From the NCBI GenBank assembly GCA_016286595.1, contig JAEETR010000058.1:1-12471 (forward strand): a stretch of DNA of 12,471 nucleotides, in the 5' to 3' direction. Of this stretch, positions 1 through 7,153 are shown piece by piece (position 1 is the stretch's first letter; each line of letters opens with the position of its first letter). The translations under genes and the position numbers were made by a program. The DNA is from Oscillospiraceae bacterium. Its GTDB lineage: Bacteria; Bacillota; Clostridia; Oscillospirales; Oscillospiraceae. The notes beneath the pieces are model-generated. The model worked only from the letters and a program-made list of their open reading frames with translations. It did no database searches and was not told the origin of the DNA.

Positions 1-14
1 AAAGTATTCGGCAT
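1..14 (-). CDS. Start of the next gene downstream of divIB, probably ftsZ (partial)
   Basis: An ATG at 14-12 opens a frame reading Met-Pro-Asn-Thr before the window ends. It is preceded by a near-perfect Shine-Dalgarno, AGGAGGA at 27-21, with a six-base spacer, the best ribosome binding site in the window. A promoter-like AT-rich stretch lies further upstream. In dcw clusters the gene after divIB/ftsQ is usually ftsA or ftsZ, and in Gram-positive clusters lacking ftsA it is ftsZ. The ftsZ identity is inference from position only; four codons cannot identify a protein. The start itself is well supported by the ribosome binding site. Confidence 0.5.
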
Positions 15-77
15 TTTTCTTCCTCCTGTGTATTTGACTGGCGCCGACAGATTTCGCGCCGCATAATATACTAAATC

Positions 78-112
78 ATTTTAATATTATAACTATTTTT
101 GTCCAAGGTCAA
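78..112 (-). promoter_or_regulatory. Sigma-A-like promoter region before the ftsZ-position gene
   Basis: Overlapping promoter options lie in the divIB-to-next-gene gap. One is TTGACC (112-107) with a 17-base spacer to TAATAT (89-84). Another is TTGGAC (106-101) with a 17-base spacer to TAAAAT (83-78). A perfect TATAAT sits at 91-86, but it is only 15 bases from TTGACC. The region is strikingly AT-rich against GC-rich surroundings. It would give the next gene a leader of about 60 bases, including a short GGCGC/GCGCC inverted repeat (60-40). No terminator is visible between divIB and this promoter, so readthrough from the main operon is also likely. The exact start site cannot be decided by eye. 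Confidence 0.6.
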
Positions 113-154
113 TAGTTTGAGTCAAGAAATCCGGCACAAAATCCCGATTGGTCG

Positions 155-910
155 TCATTCCGGTATGACGTGCGCCTCCCCGTCGGTGGAAAGGTCGATT
201 TTTCCCCCGATATTCTCCGCGTAATTTGCCGCCACCCTCTCCAGAAGGGCCAGCTTGTCGGCGGCGTTGTCCGCGGTGCCGAGGTGCACGGTGAATCTGC
301 CCTGATATACGAACACCACGTCGCTTATATTCGTCATGTCAAGATTCGACACGAGCTGCTCCATGCCCCGGGAGGACACCGCGTTAAGGAACTTTTTGAG
401 GTACTCCAGTTTGACGCTTCCCGACTGGCCCAGGGCTATCGACGCGCCCTTTTCCGGGTTTATGGGCTCCGCCCCGATGACGGCAATAAGTCCGGCCGTC
501 CCGGCATCGTCGGTTTTTTTGAGGAGCTTTGCGTTCTTGTCTATGACCCACAGACCGCCCGCGGAACGCACGAAGGCCATGGGTATGCTCTCGGTGACGC
601 TTATCACCACCGTATCAGGATACTTTTTGTCCACGTCCACCCTGTCGACGCACTCAAGTTCCCGCCTTATGCGGGCTCCCGTGGACGCGGAGGATATAAG
701 GAACATATTGCCGCCTTCTTTTATACCGGCGGCCTGCAGTATCTCGGTCTCGGAGTACATGTCGTTTCCCGTGACCATTATGACGGAGACCTTGAAGAAT
801 ATGCCCACGCCCAGCAGCACCGCGGCGGCGATGAGCGCGATCATGACGGGGATGTAGGCCATCCCCGTGTTTCTCCTGCGTCTGCCGTTCCTGGGTGCGT
901 TTTCTCTCAT
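155..910 (-). CDS. divIB: Cell division protein DivIB/FtsQ (POTRA domain)
   Basis: Bitopic divisome protein, 251 residues, normal for DivIB/FtsQ. A basic cytoplasmic head (arginine-rich, residues 7-13) precedes one transmembrane helix at about 18-38. A POTRA domain follows at about 40-107, opening with the typical 'V.GN..YS..EI' pattern (VTGNDMYSETEIL) and ending near VVISVTESIP. The outer beta domain (about 110-225) includes the usual WVID and 'LEYL' stretches. DivIB binds FtsL and its partner and helps activate the FtsW-PBP septal synthase. The ATG at 910-908 lies three bases after the murA stop, with GAAGGAT as a ribosome binding site inside the murA end, so the two are translationally linked. 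The short C-terminal tail is acidic. The identification rests on topology, POTRA pattern and position, which agree. Confidence 0.92.
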   Translation of the reverse strand: MRENAPRNGRRRRNTGMAYIPVMIALIAAAVLLGVGIFFKVSVIMVTGNDMYSETEILQAAGIKEGGNMFLISSASTGARIRRELECVDRVDVDKKYPDTVVISVTESIPMAFVRSAGGLWVIDKNAKLLKKTDDAGTAGLIAVIGAEPINPEKGASIALGQSGSVKLEYLKKFLNAVSSRGMEQLVSNLDMTNISDVVFVYQGRFTVHLGTADNAADKLALLERVAANYAENIGGKIDLSTDGEAHVIPE

Positions 911-913
911 ATG

Positions 914-2167
914 TCAATCTATCCTTCGTATATCCGCTCCGAGAGCGCGAAGGCCCCGGCATAGTCCGTCGTATCCTCTGTCCAGATATTTTATCCCGCC
1001 GACAGTGCTCTCCCCGTCGGCAGAGAGGGCTGCCGCGATGAGCGCCGCGCAGCCTCTGAGTTCCCCGGCCGACACCTCGGCGCCGCGCAGGGTGTTCACG
1101 CCCCGCACCGCGGCCCTGTGGCCCTTTACGCTTATATCCGCCCCCATGCGTATCATCTCCGGCACGTGGCGGAATCTGTTTTCAAAAACCGTCTCTTCAA
1201 ACACCGTCTCGCCCCTGGCCTTCAGGCACGCGGCCATCAGCAGCGGCTGCGCGTCCGTGGGGAACCGGGGGTACGGGCCGGTGACGACGACGCCCGGAGA
1301 GACAAGCCCCCTCCCGGCGTCAAGTACGATGGTGCCGTTTCCGGTCTCAACTTCACAGCCCATACGGGAAAGCGCCTCAAGGACGGCGCCAAGATGGTCC
1401 GGACGGGTCCCTTCCACTCTGACGTGTCCGCCGGTGGCGGCGGTGGCAGCCAGGTAGGTGGCCGTGACTATCCTGTCCGGTATTATTTCGTGGACGACGC
1501 TCTTTTCGAACCGGCCGCCCCTTATCTCAATCGTGCCGGTCCCGTCGCCGGTGACCGACGCTCCCGCCTTCCGCAGATACTCGGCAAGGTCGGATATCTC
1601 CGGCTCCGCGGCGGCGTTTTTTATCACGGTAAGCTCACAGCACCCTGCCGCGGCTATCATGGCGTTTTCCGTGGCGCCCACGCTTGGGAAGCGGAGTTCT
1701 ATCACGGCGCCGTGGAGTCTGTCCGCCCGGCAGATGATGCTCCCCTTATCGCTCACGGCAGAGGCGCCAAGGCGCTTCATGGCCTCCAGGTGCAAGTCTA
1801 TGGGGCGGGGCCCTATCTCGCAGCCCCCCGGCGGGGAAAATCGAACCCGTCCGGTCCTGGCCAGGACGGCCCCCATGAATATCACCGACGAGCGCAGGTC
1901 CCCCATAAGATCGTCGGGTATGGTGCTGCCGGTCATGGTGCCGGTGTCGATATATACGCCGTCCCCCTCCCACCGGGCAACGCAGCCCAGATGGTCAAGG
2001 ATCCTCAGCGAACACTCGACGTCGGATATCCTCGGGCAATTATGTATGACGGTCTTCCCGCCGGTGAGCACAGCCGCCGCCATGATGGGCAGCACGCTGT
2101 TCTTCGCCCCCTGCACGGTGACGCTGCCACTGAGGGGCACGCCGCCGTTAATTATCATCCTGCTCAT
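914..2167 (-). CDS. murA: UDP-N-acetylglucosamine 1-carboxyvinyltransferase MurA
   Basis: Cytosolic enzyme that transfers enolpyruvate from PEP to UDP-GlcNAc, the first committed step of peptidoglycan synthesis and the target of fosfomycin. The 417 residues match the family length. Lys22-Asn23 lies in the GAKNS motif. The catalytic loop has Cys116 in PPGGCEIGPRP, followed by IDLH, so the cysteine form (fosfomycin-sensitive type) is expected. Asp305 in the PRFPTDAQ motif is the general base position. The ATG at 2167-2165 has GGGAG seven bases upstream. It follows murG by 60 bases and runs almost into divIB. This slot is held by murB in Bacillus-type clusters, so murA here is a gene-order variant. 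AroA is excluded by the MurA-specific cysteine loop. Firmicutes often have a second murA; none can be seen here. Confidence 0.97.
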   Translation of the reverse strand: MSRMIINGGVPLSGSVTVQGAKNSVLPIMAAAVLTGGKTVIHNCPRISDVECSLRILDHLGCVARWEGDGVYIDTGTMTGSTIPDDLMGDLRSSVIFMGAVLARTGRVRFSPPGGCEIGPRPIDLHLEAMKRLGASAVSDKGSIICRADRLHGAVIELRFPSVGATENAMIAAAGCCELTVIKNAAAEPEISDLAEYLRKAGASVTGDGTGTIEIRGGRFEKSVVHEIIPDRIVTATYLAATAATGGHVRVEGTRPDHLGAVLEALSRMGCEVETGNGTIVLDAGRGLVSPGVVVTGPYPRFPTDAQPLLMAACLKARGETVFEETVFENRFRHVPEMIRMGADISVKGHRAAVRGVNTLRGAEVSAGELRGCAALIAAALSADGESTVGGIKYLDRGYDGLCRGLRALGADIRRID

Positions 2168-2227
2168 AGCGCATCTCCCGGTCCCAAAGGTTTTTCAGGC
2201 TATACTATGCGCCGTGCGTTTCGCAGG

Positions 2228-3355
2228 TTAATCGTCTATGAGGGACAGGATCGTCTTTACTATCCTTTCGTCTGCGTCTTTCACGCCGGCGGCCAGCGCC
2301 GAACGCGACATCTCCTCCAGAGCGCCGCCCGACAGCATGGCGGTGACGGCGTCGTAGAGGCTCTGACCGGTGCAGTTATCCTCCGTGATGACCTTTGCCG
2401 CCCCGGAGTTCTCCAGCGCCCGGGCGTTTTTCTCCTGATGGTTGTCGGTGACATTGGGCGACGGCACCAGCACCGAGGGCTTTCCCATGGCCGTCAGCTC
2501 CGCCAGGGTGGACGCTCCCGCCCGGCACAGCACCACGTCCGCCGCGGTCATCACAAGGCCCATATCGTCGATGTAGGGCCGGATATCCACGTATCCCGGC
2601 AGGTTGTCCACGCCCCGGGCCTTAAGGTTTGCCAGCAGCTTCTCCCGGCCGGCGTCGCCGCCGCCGGTGGAATGTATCTGCTGCAGAGCGCCGGTCTTTA
2701 CGTTCAGGGCGATGAAGTCCGCCATGATCTCGTTCATATGGCTGGCTCCCAGGGAGCCCCAGAAGGACACCGCCAGCGGTCTATCGTCAAGACCGAGAGA
2801 GCGCCGGGCCTCCTCTTTCGTTTTCAGCCAGAAATCCTGTCGCACCGGGGTGCCTGTCATTATGACGCGTTCCGGTTTTTTATAGAGATGCTCCACGTCC
2901 CGGAAGGCCACCATCACCCGGTCCACGGTGCCGGACAGCAGCTTCGTGGTGAGGCCGGGCACGGCGTTGGACTCGTGCATTACGGTGGGTATGCCCATGG
3001 CGTGGGCCTCCTTCAGCACGGGATAGCATACGTAGCCGCCCATGCCGATGACTATGGAGGGGCGGAATTCCTTTATTATCCTTTTGGAATCATGGCGGCT
3101 TAAGACAAGGTTTTTCGCCGTGACGGCGTTCTCCCTCAGTGCCCGGAGAGATATACCCCGGGTAAAGCCGGTCATGTGGATGTTCTCAAGCTCATAGCCC
3201 GCGGCGGGGACGAGTCTTTTTTCAAGCGCTCTGCCCGAGCCCACGAACAGAAATCCGGCGTCCGGGAACATGCTTTTCAGTTTTCCGGCCACCGCCAGTG
3301 CCGGGTTAATATGGCCTGCGGTCCCGCCGCAGACGAACAGAAATCTCATCTTCAT
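2228..3355 (-). CDS. murG: Lipid II synthase MurG (UDP-GlcNAc:lipid I GlcNAc transferase)
   Basis: Membrane-associated GT-B glycosyltransferase that adds GlcNAc to lipid I to form lipid II on the inner membrane face. The 375-residue length fits. Visible motifs are the N-terminal glycine loop GGTAGH (10-15), GGYVCYP (106-112), HESNAVPGL (127-135), WGSLGA (199-204), the donor-site stretch CRAGASTLAE (277-286) and TDNHQEKNA (303-311). The ATG at 3355-3353 overlaps the ftsW stop as ATGA, a classic translational coupling. A second in-frame ATG two codons later (3349) would give MRFLFVCGG, also a plausible start. It lies between ftsW, which polymerises its product, and murA. Confidence 0.97.
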   Translation of the reverse strand: MKMRFLFVCGGTAGHINPALAVAGKLKSMFPDAGFLFVGSGRALEKRLVPAAGYELENIHMTGFTRGISLRALRENAVTAKNLVLSRHDSKRIIKEFRPSIVIGMGGYVCYPVLKEAHAMGIPTVMHESNAVPGLTTKLLSGTVDRVMVAFRDVEHLYKKPERVIMTGTPVRQDFWLKTKEEARRSLGLDDRPLAVSFWGSLGASHMNEIMADFIALNVKTGALQQIHSTGGGDAGREKLLANLKARGVDNLPGYVDIRPYIDDMGLVMTAADVVLCRAGASTLAELTAMGKPSVLVPSPNVTDNHQEKNARALENSGAAKVITEDNCTGQSLYDAVTAMLSGGALEEMSRSALAAGVKDADERIVKTILSLIDD

Positions 3356-4632
3356 TCCGTCTGCTCCTCTTCCTGCTCACCGGGCTCGTCGGTCTCATCC
3401 GATTCGCCCCGCAGCGGCACGTCTCTCGACACGGCCAGGATTATCCCCATCTCCAGCATCTGCAGCCACAGCGCGGTGCCGCCGTAACTGAAAAACGGCA
3501 GGGATATGCCGGTGCAGGGTATGAGGTTGGTGACGACCGCCACGTTGAAGAACACCTGCAGCGCCAGAAGACTCGTTATTCCGGTGACCAGGAGGCTGCC
3601 GTATCTGTCACGGGAGTGGAGGGCTATCCAGTAGCCGCGGATTATGAGCAGGGCGAACAGCAGCAGTATCAGCACCGCGCCCACGAAACCCAGCTCCTCG
3701 CACACCACGGAAAAGATGAAATCGTTGTGCTCCTCGGGGAGATAAAGATATTTCTGTCTCCCCTGCCCCAGACCGAGACCCAGCACGCCGCCGGAGCCCA
3801 CGGCGTAAAGCGACTGTATTATCTGGAAGCCCTTGTCCTGCATGTCGGAGAAGGGGTCCAGCCACGACACGAGACGTGTGCCGATATAGCCCAGCGATTC
3901 AAGAGCCTCGCCGCCGGCGGCTATGGCCGCACGGACCCGCTCGACTATGATGAAAAGTCCCGCTCCGCCAAGAGCCAGGCCCCCGGCGAACCACGCCCAG
4001 TGCACGCCGCCCACGAAGAGCATGACGGCCCCCAGGCACAGGATGATTATTATGGCAGAGTAGTGCGGTTCTCTCTGCAGAAGTATCGATATCACGGCCA
4101 GAATGGCAATAAAGGGCAGCATACCGTACTTTATGGTACGCATTCTGTCCCGGAACTGACATATCATCAGCGAGAAGAACATAATCACCGCCAGCTTCGT
4201 TATCTCAGAGGGCTGGACGGTAAAGATGCCGCCAATCTCGATCCACCGGCGGGCGCCGTTTCGGACGCTGCCGATAAATATGATCGCCACCAGCGACGCC
4301 AGCGATATGAGCATAACGGGCCATGAGACCCTTCGGTAGAAGGACACGGGGATACGGGAGGCCACCAGCGCGATGAACACTCCGCTCACGGCGAAGGCCA
4401 TCTGCCGCACGAAATACCTCGTGGGGTCGCCGGAGACGTAGTAGGCCCGGGCGAAGCTGGCGGAAAGGACCATTATCACCCCCAGGGTGAGGATGATGAG
4501 GGTAAGGAAAAAGAAAGGATAGTCGATATGGCCGCGGCTGTGGCGAAGGCTTTCCGCCAGCTCATGACGCTGACGGGCGCGGCGGTCCGCTCTCGCGGCG
4601 GCGATTTCAGCCTCGTTCCGGTCGTTCGGCAT
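3352..4632 (-). CDS. ftsW: SEDS-family septal peptidoglycan polymerase FtsW
   Basis: Polytopic membrane glycosyltransferase (about ten helices) that polymerises lipid II at the septum with its partner class B PBP. Length is 426 residues. SEDS landmarks are NGARRWI (125-131), QPSEITKL (140-147), WLDPF (257-261), the QSLYAVGSGG stretch (273-282), EEHNDFIF (300-307) with the conserved, probably catalytic Asp304, and the C-terminal ISLPFFSYGGT (376-386). A charged N-terminal tail of about 35 residues and a very acidic C-terminal tail (409-426) flank the membrane core. The ribosome binding site AAAGGAG (4647-4641) sits eight bases before the ATG. It overlaps murG by four bases. The position normally reading QPD-like in loop regions of the family is EPHYS (188-192). 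RodA is the alternative, but the dcw position favours FtsW. Confidence 0.95.
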   Translation of the reverse strand: MPNDRNEAEIAAARADRRARQRHELAESLRHSRGHIDYPFFFLTLIILTLGVIMVLSASFARAYYVSGDPTRYFVRQMAFAVSGVFIALVASRIPVSFYRRVSWPVMLISLASLVAIIFIGSVRNGARRWIEIGGIFTVQPSEITKLAVIMFFSLMICQFRDRMRTIKYGMLPFIAILAVISILLQREPHYSAIIIILCLGAVMLFVGGVHWAWFAGGLALGGAGLFIIVERVRAAIAAGGEALESLGYIGTRLVSWLDPFSDMQDKGFQIIQSLYAVGSGGVLGLGLGQGRQKYLYLPEEHNDFIFSVVCEELGFVGAVLILLLFALLIIRGYWIALHSRDRYGSLLVTGITSLLALQVFFNVAVVTNLIPCTGISLPFFSYGGTALWLQMLEMGIILAVSRDVPLRGESDETDEPGEQEEEQTE

Positions 4633-4668
4633 ACTCTTCTCTCCTTTCCTTATCAGATTTCTTTCAGG

Positions 4669-5646
4669 TTATTTCACAGCGATGACCGCGATCGCGCAGA
4701 ACACGGCCGACACCAGTGTGAAAATGGTAAACACCTTGTACTCGTTCCACCCGCACATCTCGAAGTGGTGGTGCAGGGGCGCCATTTTGAATATCCGTTT
4801 GCCGTGGGTAGCCTTGAAATAGAGCACCTGGATGATATCGGACAGCGTCTCGCATATATAGACTATGCCGCACAGCACCAGGATAAGAGGCATATCCAGG
4901 GCGAAAGCCGTCATGCACACCATCCCGCCGAGGAATAGGGAGCCGGTGTCGCCCATGAATATCTTTGCCGGGTGGAAGTTGTACAGGAGGAAAGCCCCCA
5001 GTCCGCCGGCAAGCGCCGCGCTGGATACGCCCACGCTGAGGCAGTCCCTTCTCACGGCTATTATCCAGTAGGCCAGCATAACGGGGACAGACACCCCGGA
5101 AACCAGACCGTCAACGCCGTCGGTAAGGTTTACCGCGTTGACGGTGCCCACGATGACGAAGGCCGCGAACACCAGATATACGGCCCAGGGGACGGTGACG
5201 GTGCTCATGCTGAAGGGTATCAGCAATTCGCCGGATATATAGCCCGCACGGCGAAGAAGGAGCACCATCACTATGGCGGCGGCCAGCTGCAGAAGGAACT
5301 TCTGAGAGGCGGTAAGGCCCATATTCTGCTTCTTTTTCAGCTTGAGATAGTCGTCGGAGAAGCCGATAGCGCCGAATACGAGGGAAAATCCCACTATCAT
5401 CACGTGGCGCAGATCGCCCTGGGATATGGCTTTGAAGCCCACGGCAAGGCAGGTGACGATACACCCGGTTATGAACATGAGCCCGCCCATGATTGGGGTG
5501 CCCTGCTTGCTCATGTGCCAGGTGGGGCCGTCCTCCCTGATGGTCTGACCGGCGTGGATGCGCTTCATGAAGGGCACGAGAAATGCCCCCGCCGCCGCGG
5601 TCACCGCGAAGGATACCGCCAGTGCGATCAGCGTCGTAATGTACAT
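4669..5646 (-). CDS. mraY: Phospho-N-acetylmuramoyl-pentapeptide-transferase MraY
   Basis: Integral membrane enzyme that joins UDP-MurNAc-pentapeptide to undecaprenyl phosphate, making lipid I. The 325 residues and about ten hydrophobic helices are typical. Active-site signatures are all present: the aspartate pair in FSDDYLK (Asp98-Asp99), NLTDGVDG (173-180), MGDTGS (231-236) and the HHH triad in APLHHHFE (292-294). The start segment GQTIREDGP and KQGTPIMGG match the conserved N-terminal region. The ATG at 5646-5644 has GGGGAGAGG close upstream and lies 24 bases after murE. murF and murD, often next to mraY, are missing from both sides. All expected catalytic residues are seen, so the enzyme should be active. 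Confidence 0.97.
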   Translation of the reverse strand: MYITTLIALAVSFAVTAAAGAFLVPFMKRIHAGQTIREDGPTWHMSKQGTPIMGGLMFITGCIVTCLAVGFKAISQGDLRHVMIVGFSLVFGAIGFSDDYLKLKKKQNMGLTASQKFLLQLAAAIVMVLLLRRAGYISGELLIPFSMSTVTVPWAVYLVFAAFVIVGTVNAVNLTDGVDGLVSGVSVPVMLAYWIIAVRRDCLSVGVSSAALAGGLGAFLLYNFHPAKIFMGDTGSLFLGGMVCMTAFALDMPLILVLCGIVYICETLSDIIQVLYFKATHGKRIFKMAPLHHHFEMCGWNEYKVFTIFTLVSAVFCAIAVIAVK

Positions 5647-5670
5647 GAAAACCTCTCCCCGCGGGAAGCG

Positions 5671-7122
5671 TTACCCCAGCTTTTCAAGCCACGAGGCCAC
5701 TATCTCCCGCTCATCGAAATGTATTTTCTCTTTCCCGAGGATCTGATACGTCTCATGTCCCTTGCCCGCCAGGACTATCACGTCGTCCTTCCGGGCGTTC
5801 TTCAGGGCGTATCCGATCGCCTCGACTCTGTCGGGTATCACCTCAAAGGGCGTCGCGGTGCCCTTCATGCCCTCAAGGATCTGGCTTATTATCTCCCCGG
5901 GTTCCTCCGTACGGGGGTTATCCGAGGTGACGATGACCATATCGGCCATTTTGCACGCGATGCTGCCCATTACCGGGCGCTTTTCGTGCTCTCTGTCGCC
6001 GCCGCAGCCGAACAGCAGAACGCATCTGCCCTTTTTGAAGCCGTTGACGGTATTGAGAATGTTCTCCAGCGCGTCCGGGGTGTGGGCGTAATCGATGATA
6101 ACGGTGAAGTCCCTGCCCGTAGGGACCACCTCCGCCCTGCCCTTCACGCCCGCACAGCGGCCCAGAGCCGCCGCGGCGTCCTCGGGGCTCACGCCCAGAT
6201 CGATAAGGGACGCGGCCGCGGTAAGGCCGTTGTAGACGGAGAACTGTCCGGGAATGCCCAGCGACACGGGCAGCGACGCTCCGGCGCATTTGAGCGTGAA
6301 CTTCACGCCGTCGTGGTCGAGGGAAACGTCGTCCGCCATGAACGCGGCGTCTGTCCTAAGGGACACGGTGTCCACGGGGCAGGCCGCGGCGCCGGTCATC
6401 ACGGGGGCGTAATCGTCGTCGATATTTATAATTGCCCGGCGGCACATCGTGAAAAGCTTCGATTTTGCCGCCGCGTAAGCGTCCATGGTCTTATGGAAGT
6501 CCAGATGGTCCTCCGTCAGGTTCGTGAAGATGCCCTGCTCGAAGGTCATGCCGTCCACTCTGTCAAGGGCGAGAGCGTGGGAGGAGACCTCCATCACCAC
6601 GTAGGCGCAGCCCTTCCCCGCCATATCGTCCAGCAGCGCCTGCAGCTCGCAGCAGTCGGGGGTGGTGCGCTCCGTGGGGATGACCTCGTCGCCTATCATG
6701 TTGGCGATGGTGCCAATAAGCCCCACTTTCGCGCCGAGAGTGTCCTCTATCATGGCCTTAATGAGCGTCGTTATCGTCGTCTTGCCGTTGGTGCCGGTGA
6801 CGCCTATCACCTTCATCCGGGAGGACGGATTGCGGTGGAAGTTGACGGCGGCAAGGGCCATGCCCCGGCGGGAATCGTCGGTTATGACGTAAGGTATGCC
6901 GCATTTCGGCGGCTCCTCGCACAGACAGCACGCCGCGCCCTTTTCGTAGGCGGAGTCTATATACTTGTGCCCGTCGCTCTCAAAGCCGCGTACGGCAATG
7001 AAGAGGTCCCCGGGATTGACGTATCTCGAATCGCAGCTCACGCCGGAGATCTCCATGTTCAGCATGGCGTTTCGCCCGTACACGTTCACGTTTTTCAGCA
7101 CGTCGCCCAGTTTCAAATCCAC
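5671..7122 (-). CDS. murE: UDP-MurNAc-tripeptide synthetase MurE, meso-diaminopimelate type
   Basis: Cytosolic ATP-dependent Mur ligase that adds the third stem-peptide residue. The ATP loop GTNGKTT is at 110-116, ERTTPD at 151-156, MEVSSHAL at 177-184, TEDHLDFH at 203-210 and AAAKSKLF at 217-224 (the region of the carbamylated lysine). IDYAHTPD is at 343-350, GCGGDREHEKRP at 372-383 and AGKGHETYQ at 452-460. DNPRTE at 401-406 is the signature of enzymes that add meso-diaminopimelate rather than lysine, so the cell wall is predicted to be DAP-type. The start is uncertain: GTG at 7122-7120 is only three bases from AAGGGAG (7132-7126), whereas the in-frame TTG at 7116-7114 has a nine-base spacer and gives MKLGDVL, matching the usual MurE start. 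No ATG is available nearby. The stop lies 24 bases before mraY. Confidence 0.96.
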   Translation of the reverse strand: MDLKLGDVLKNVNVYGRNAMLNMEISGVSCDSRYVNPGDLFIAVRGFESDGHKYIDSAYEKGAACCLCEEPPKCGIPYVITDDSRRGMALAAVNFHRNPSSRMKVIGVTGTNGKTTITTLIKAMIEDTLGAKVGLIGTIANMIGDEVIPTERTTPDCCELQALLDDMAGKGCAYVVMEVSSHALALDRVDGMTFEQGIFTNLTEDHLDFHKTMDAYAAAKSKLFTMCRRAIINIDDDYAPVMTGAAACPVDTVSLRTDAAFMADDVSLDHDGVKFTLKCAGASLPVSLGIPGQFSVYNGLTAAASLIDLGVSPEDAAAALGRCAGVKGRAEVVPTGRDFTVIIDYAHTPDALENILNTVNGFKKGRCVLLFGCGGDREHEKRPVMGSIACKMADMVIVTSDNPRTEEPGEIISQILEGMKGTATPFEVIPDRVEAIGYALKNARKDDVIVLAGKGHETYQILGKEKIHFDEREIVASWLEKLG

Positions 7123-7153
7123 TCACTCCCTTCCCGCAGGATCCTGCGCTGCG

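Noticed and set aside
2168..2245. Internal promoter between murG and murA (TTAACC, 18-base spacer, TAGTAT)
   Set aside because: Both hexamers match the consensus at only about four of six positions, which is expected by chance; the gap is short and in an operon.
1118..3103. Long open frame (661 codons) on the plus strand
   Set aside because: It runs opposite murA and murG. Its translation is rich in His, Gly and Arg with no recognisable domain; it is a shadow of GC-rich codon use on the other strand.
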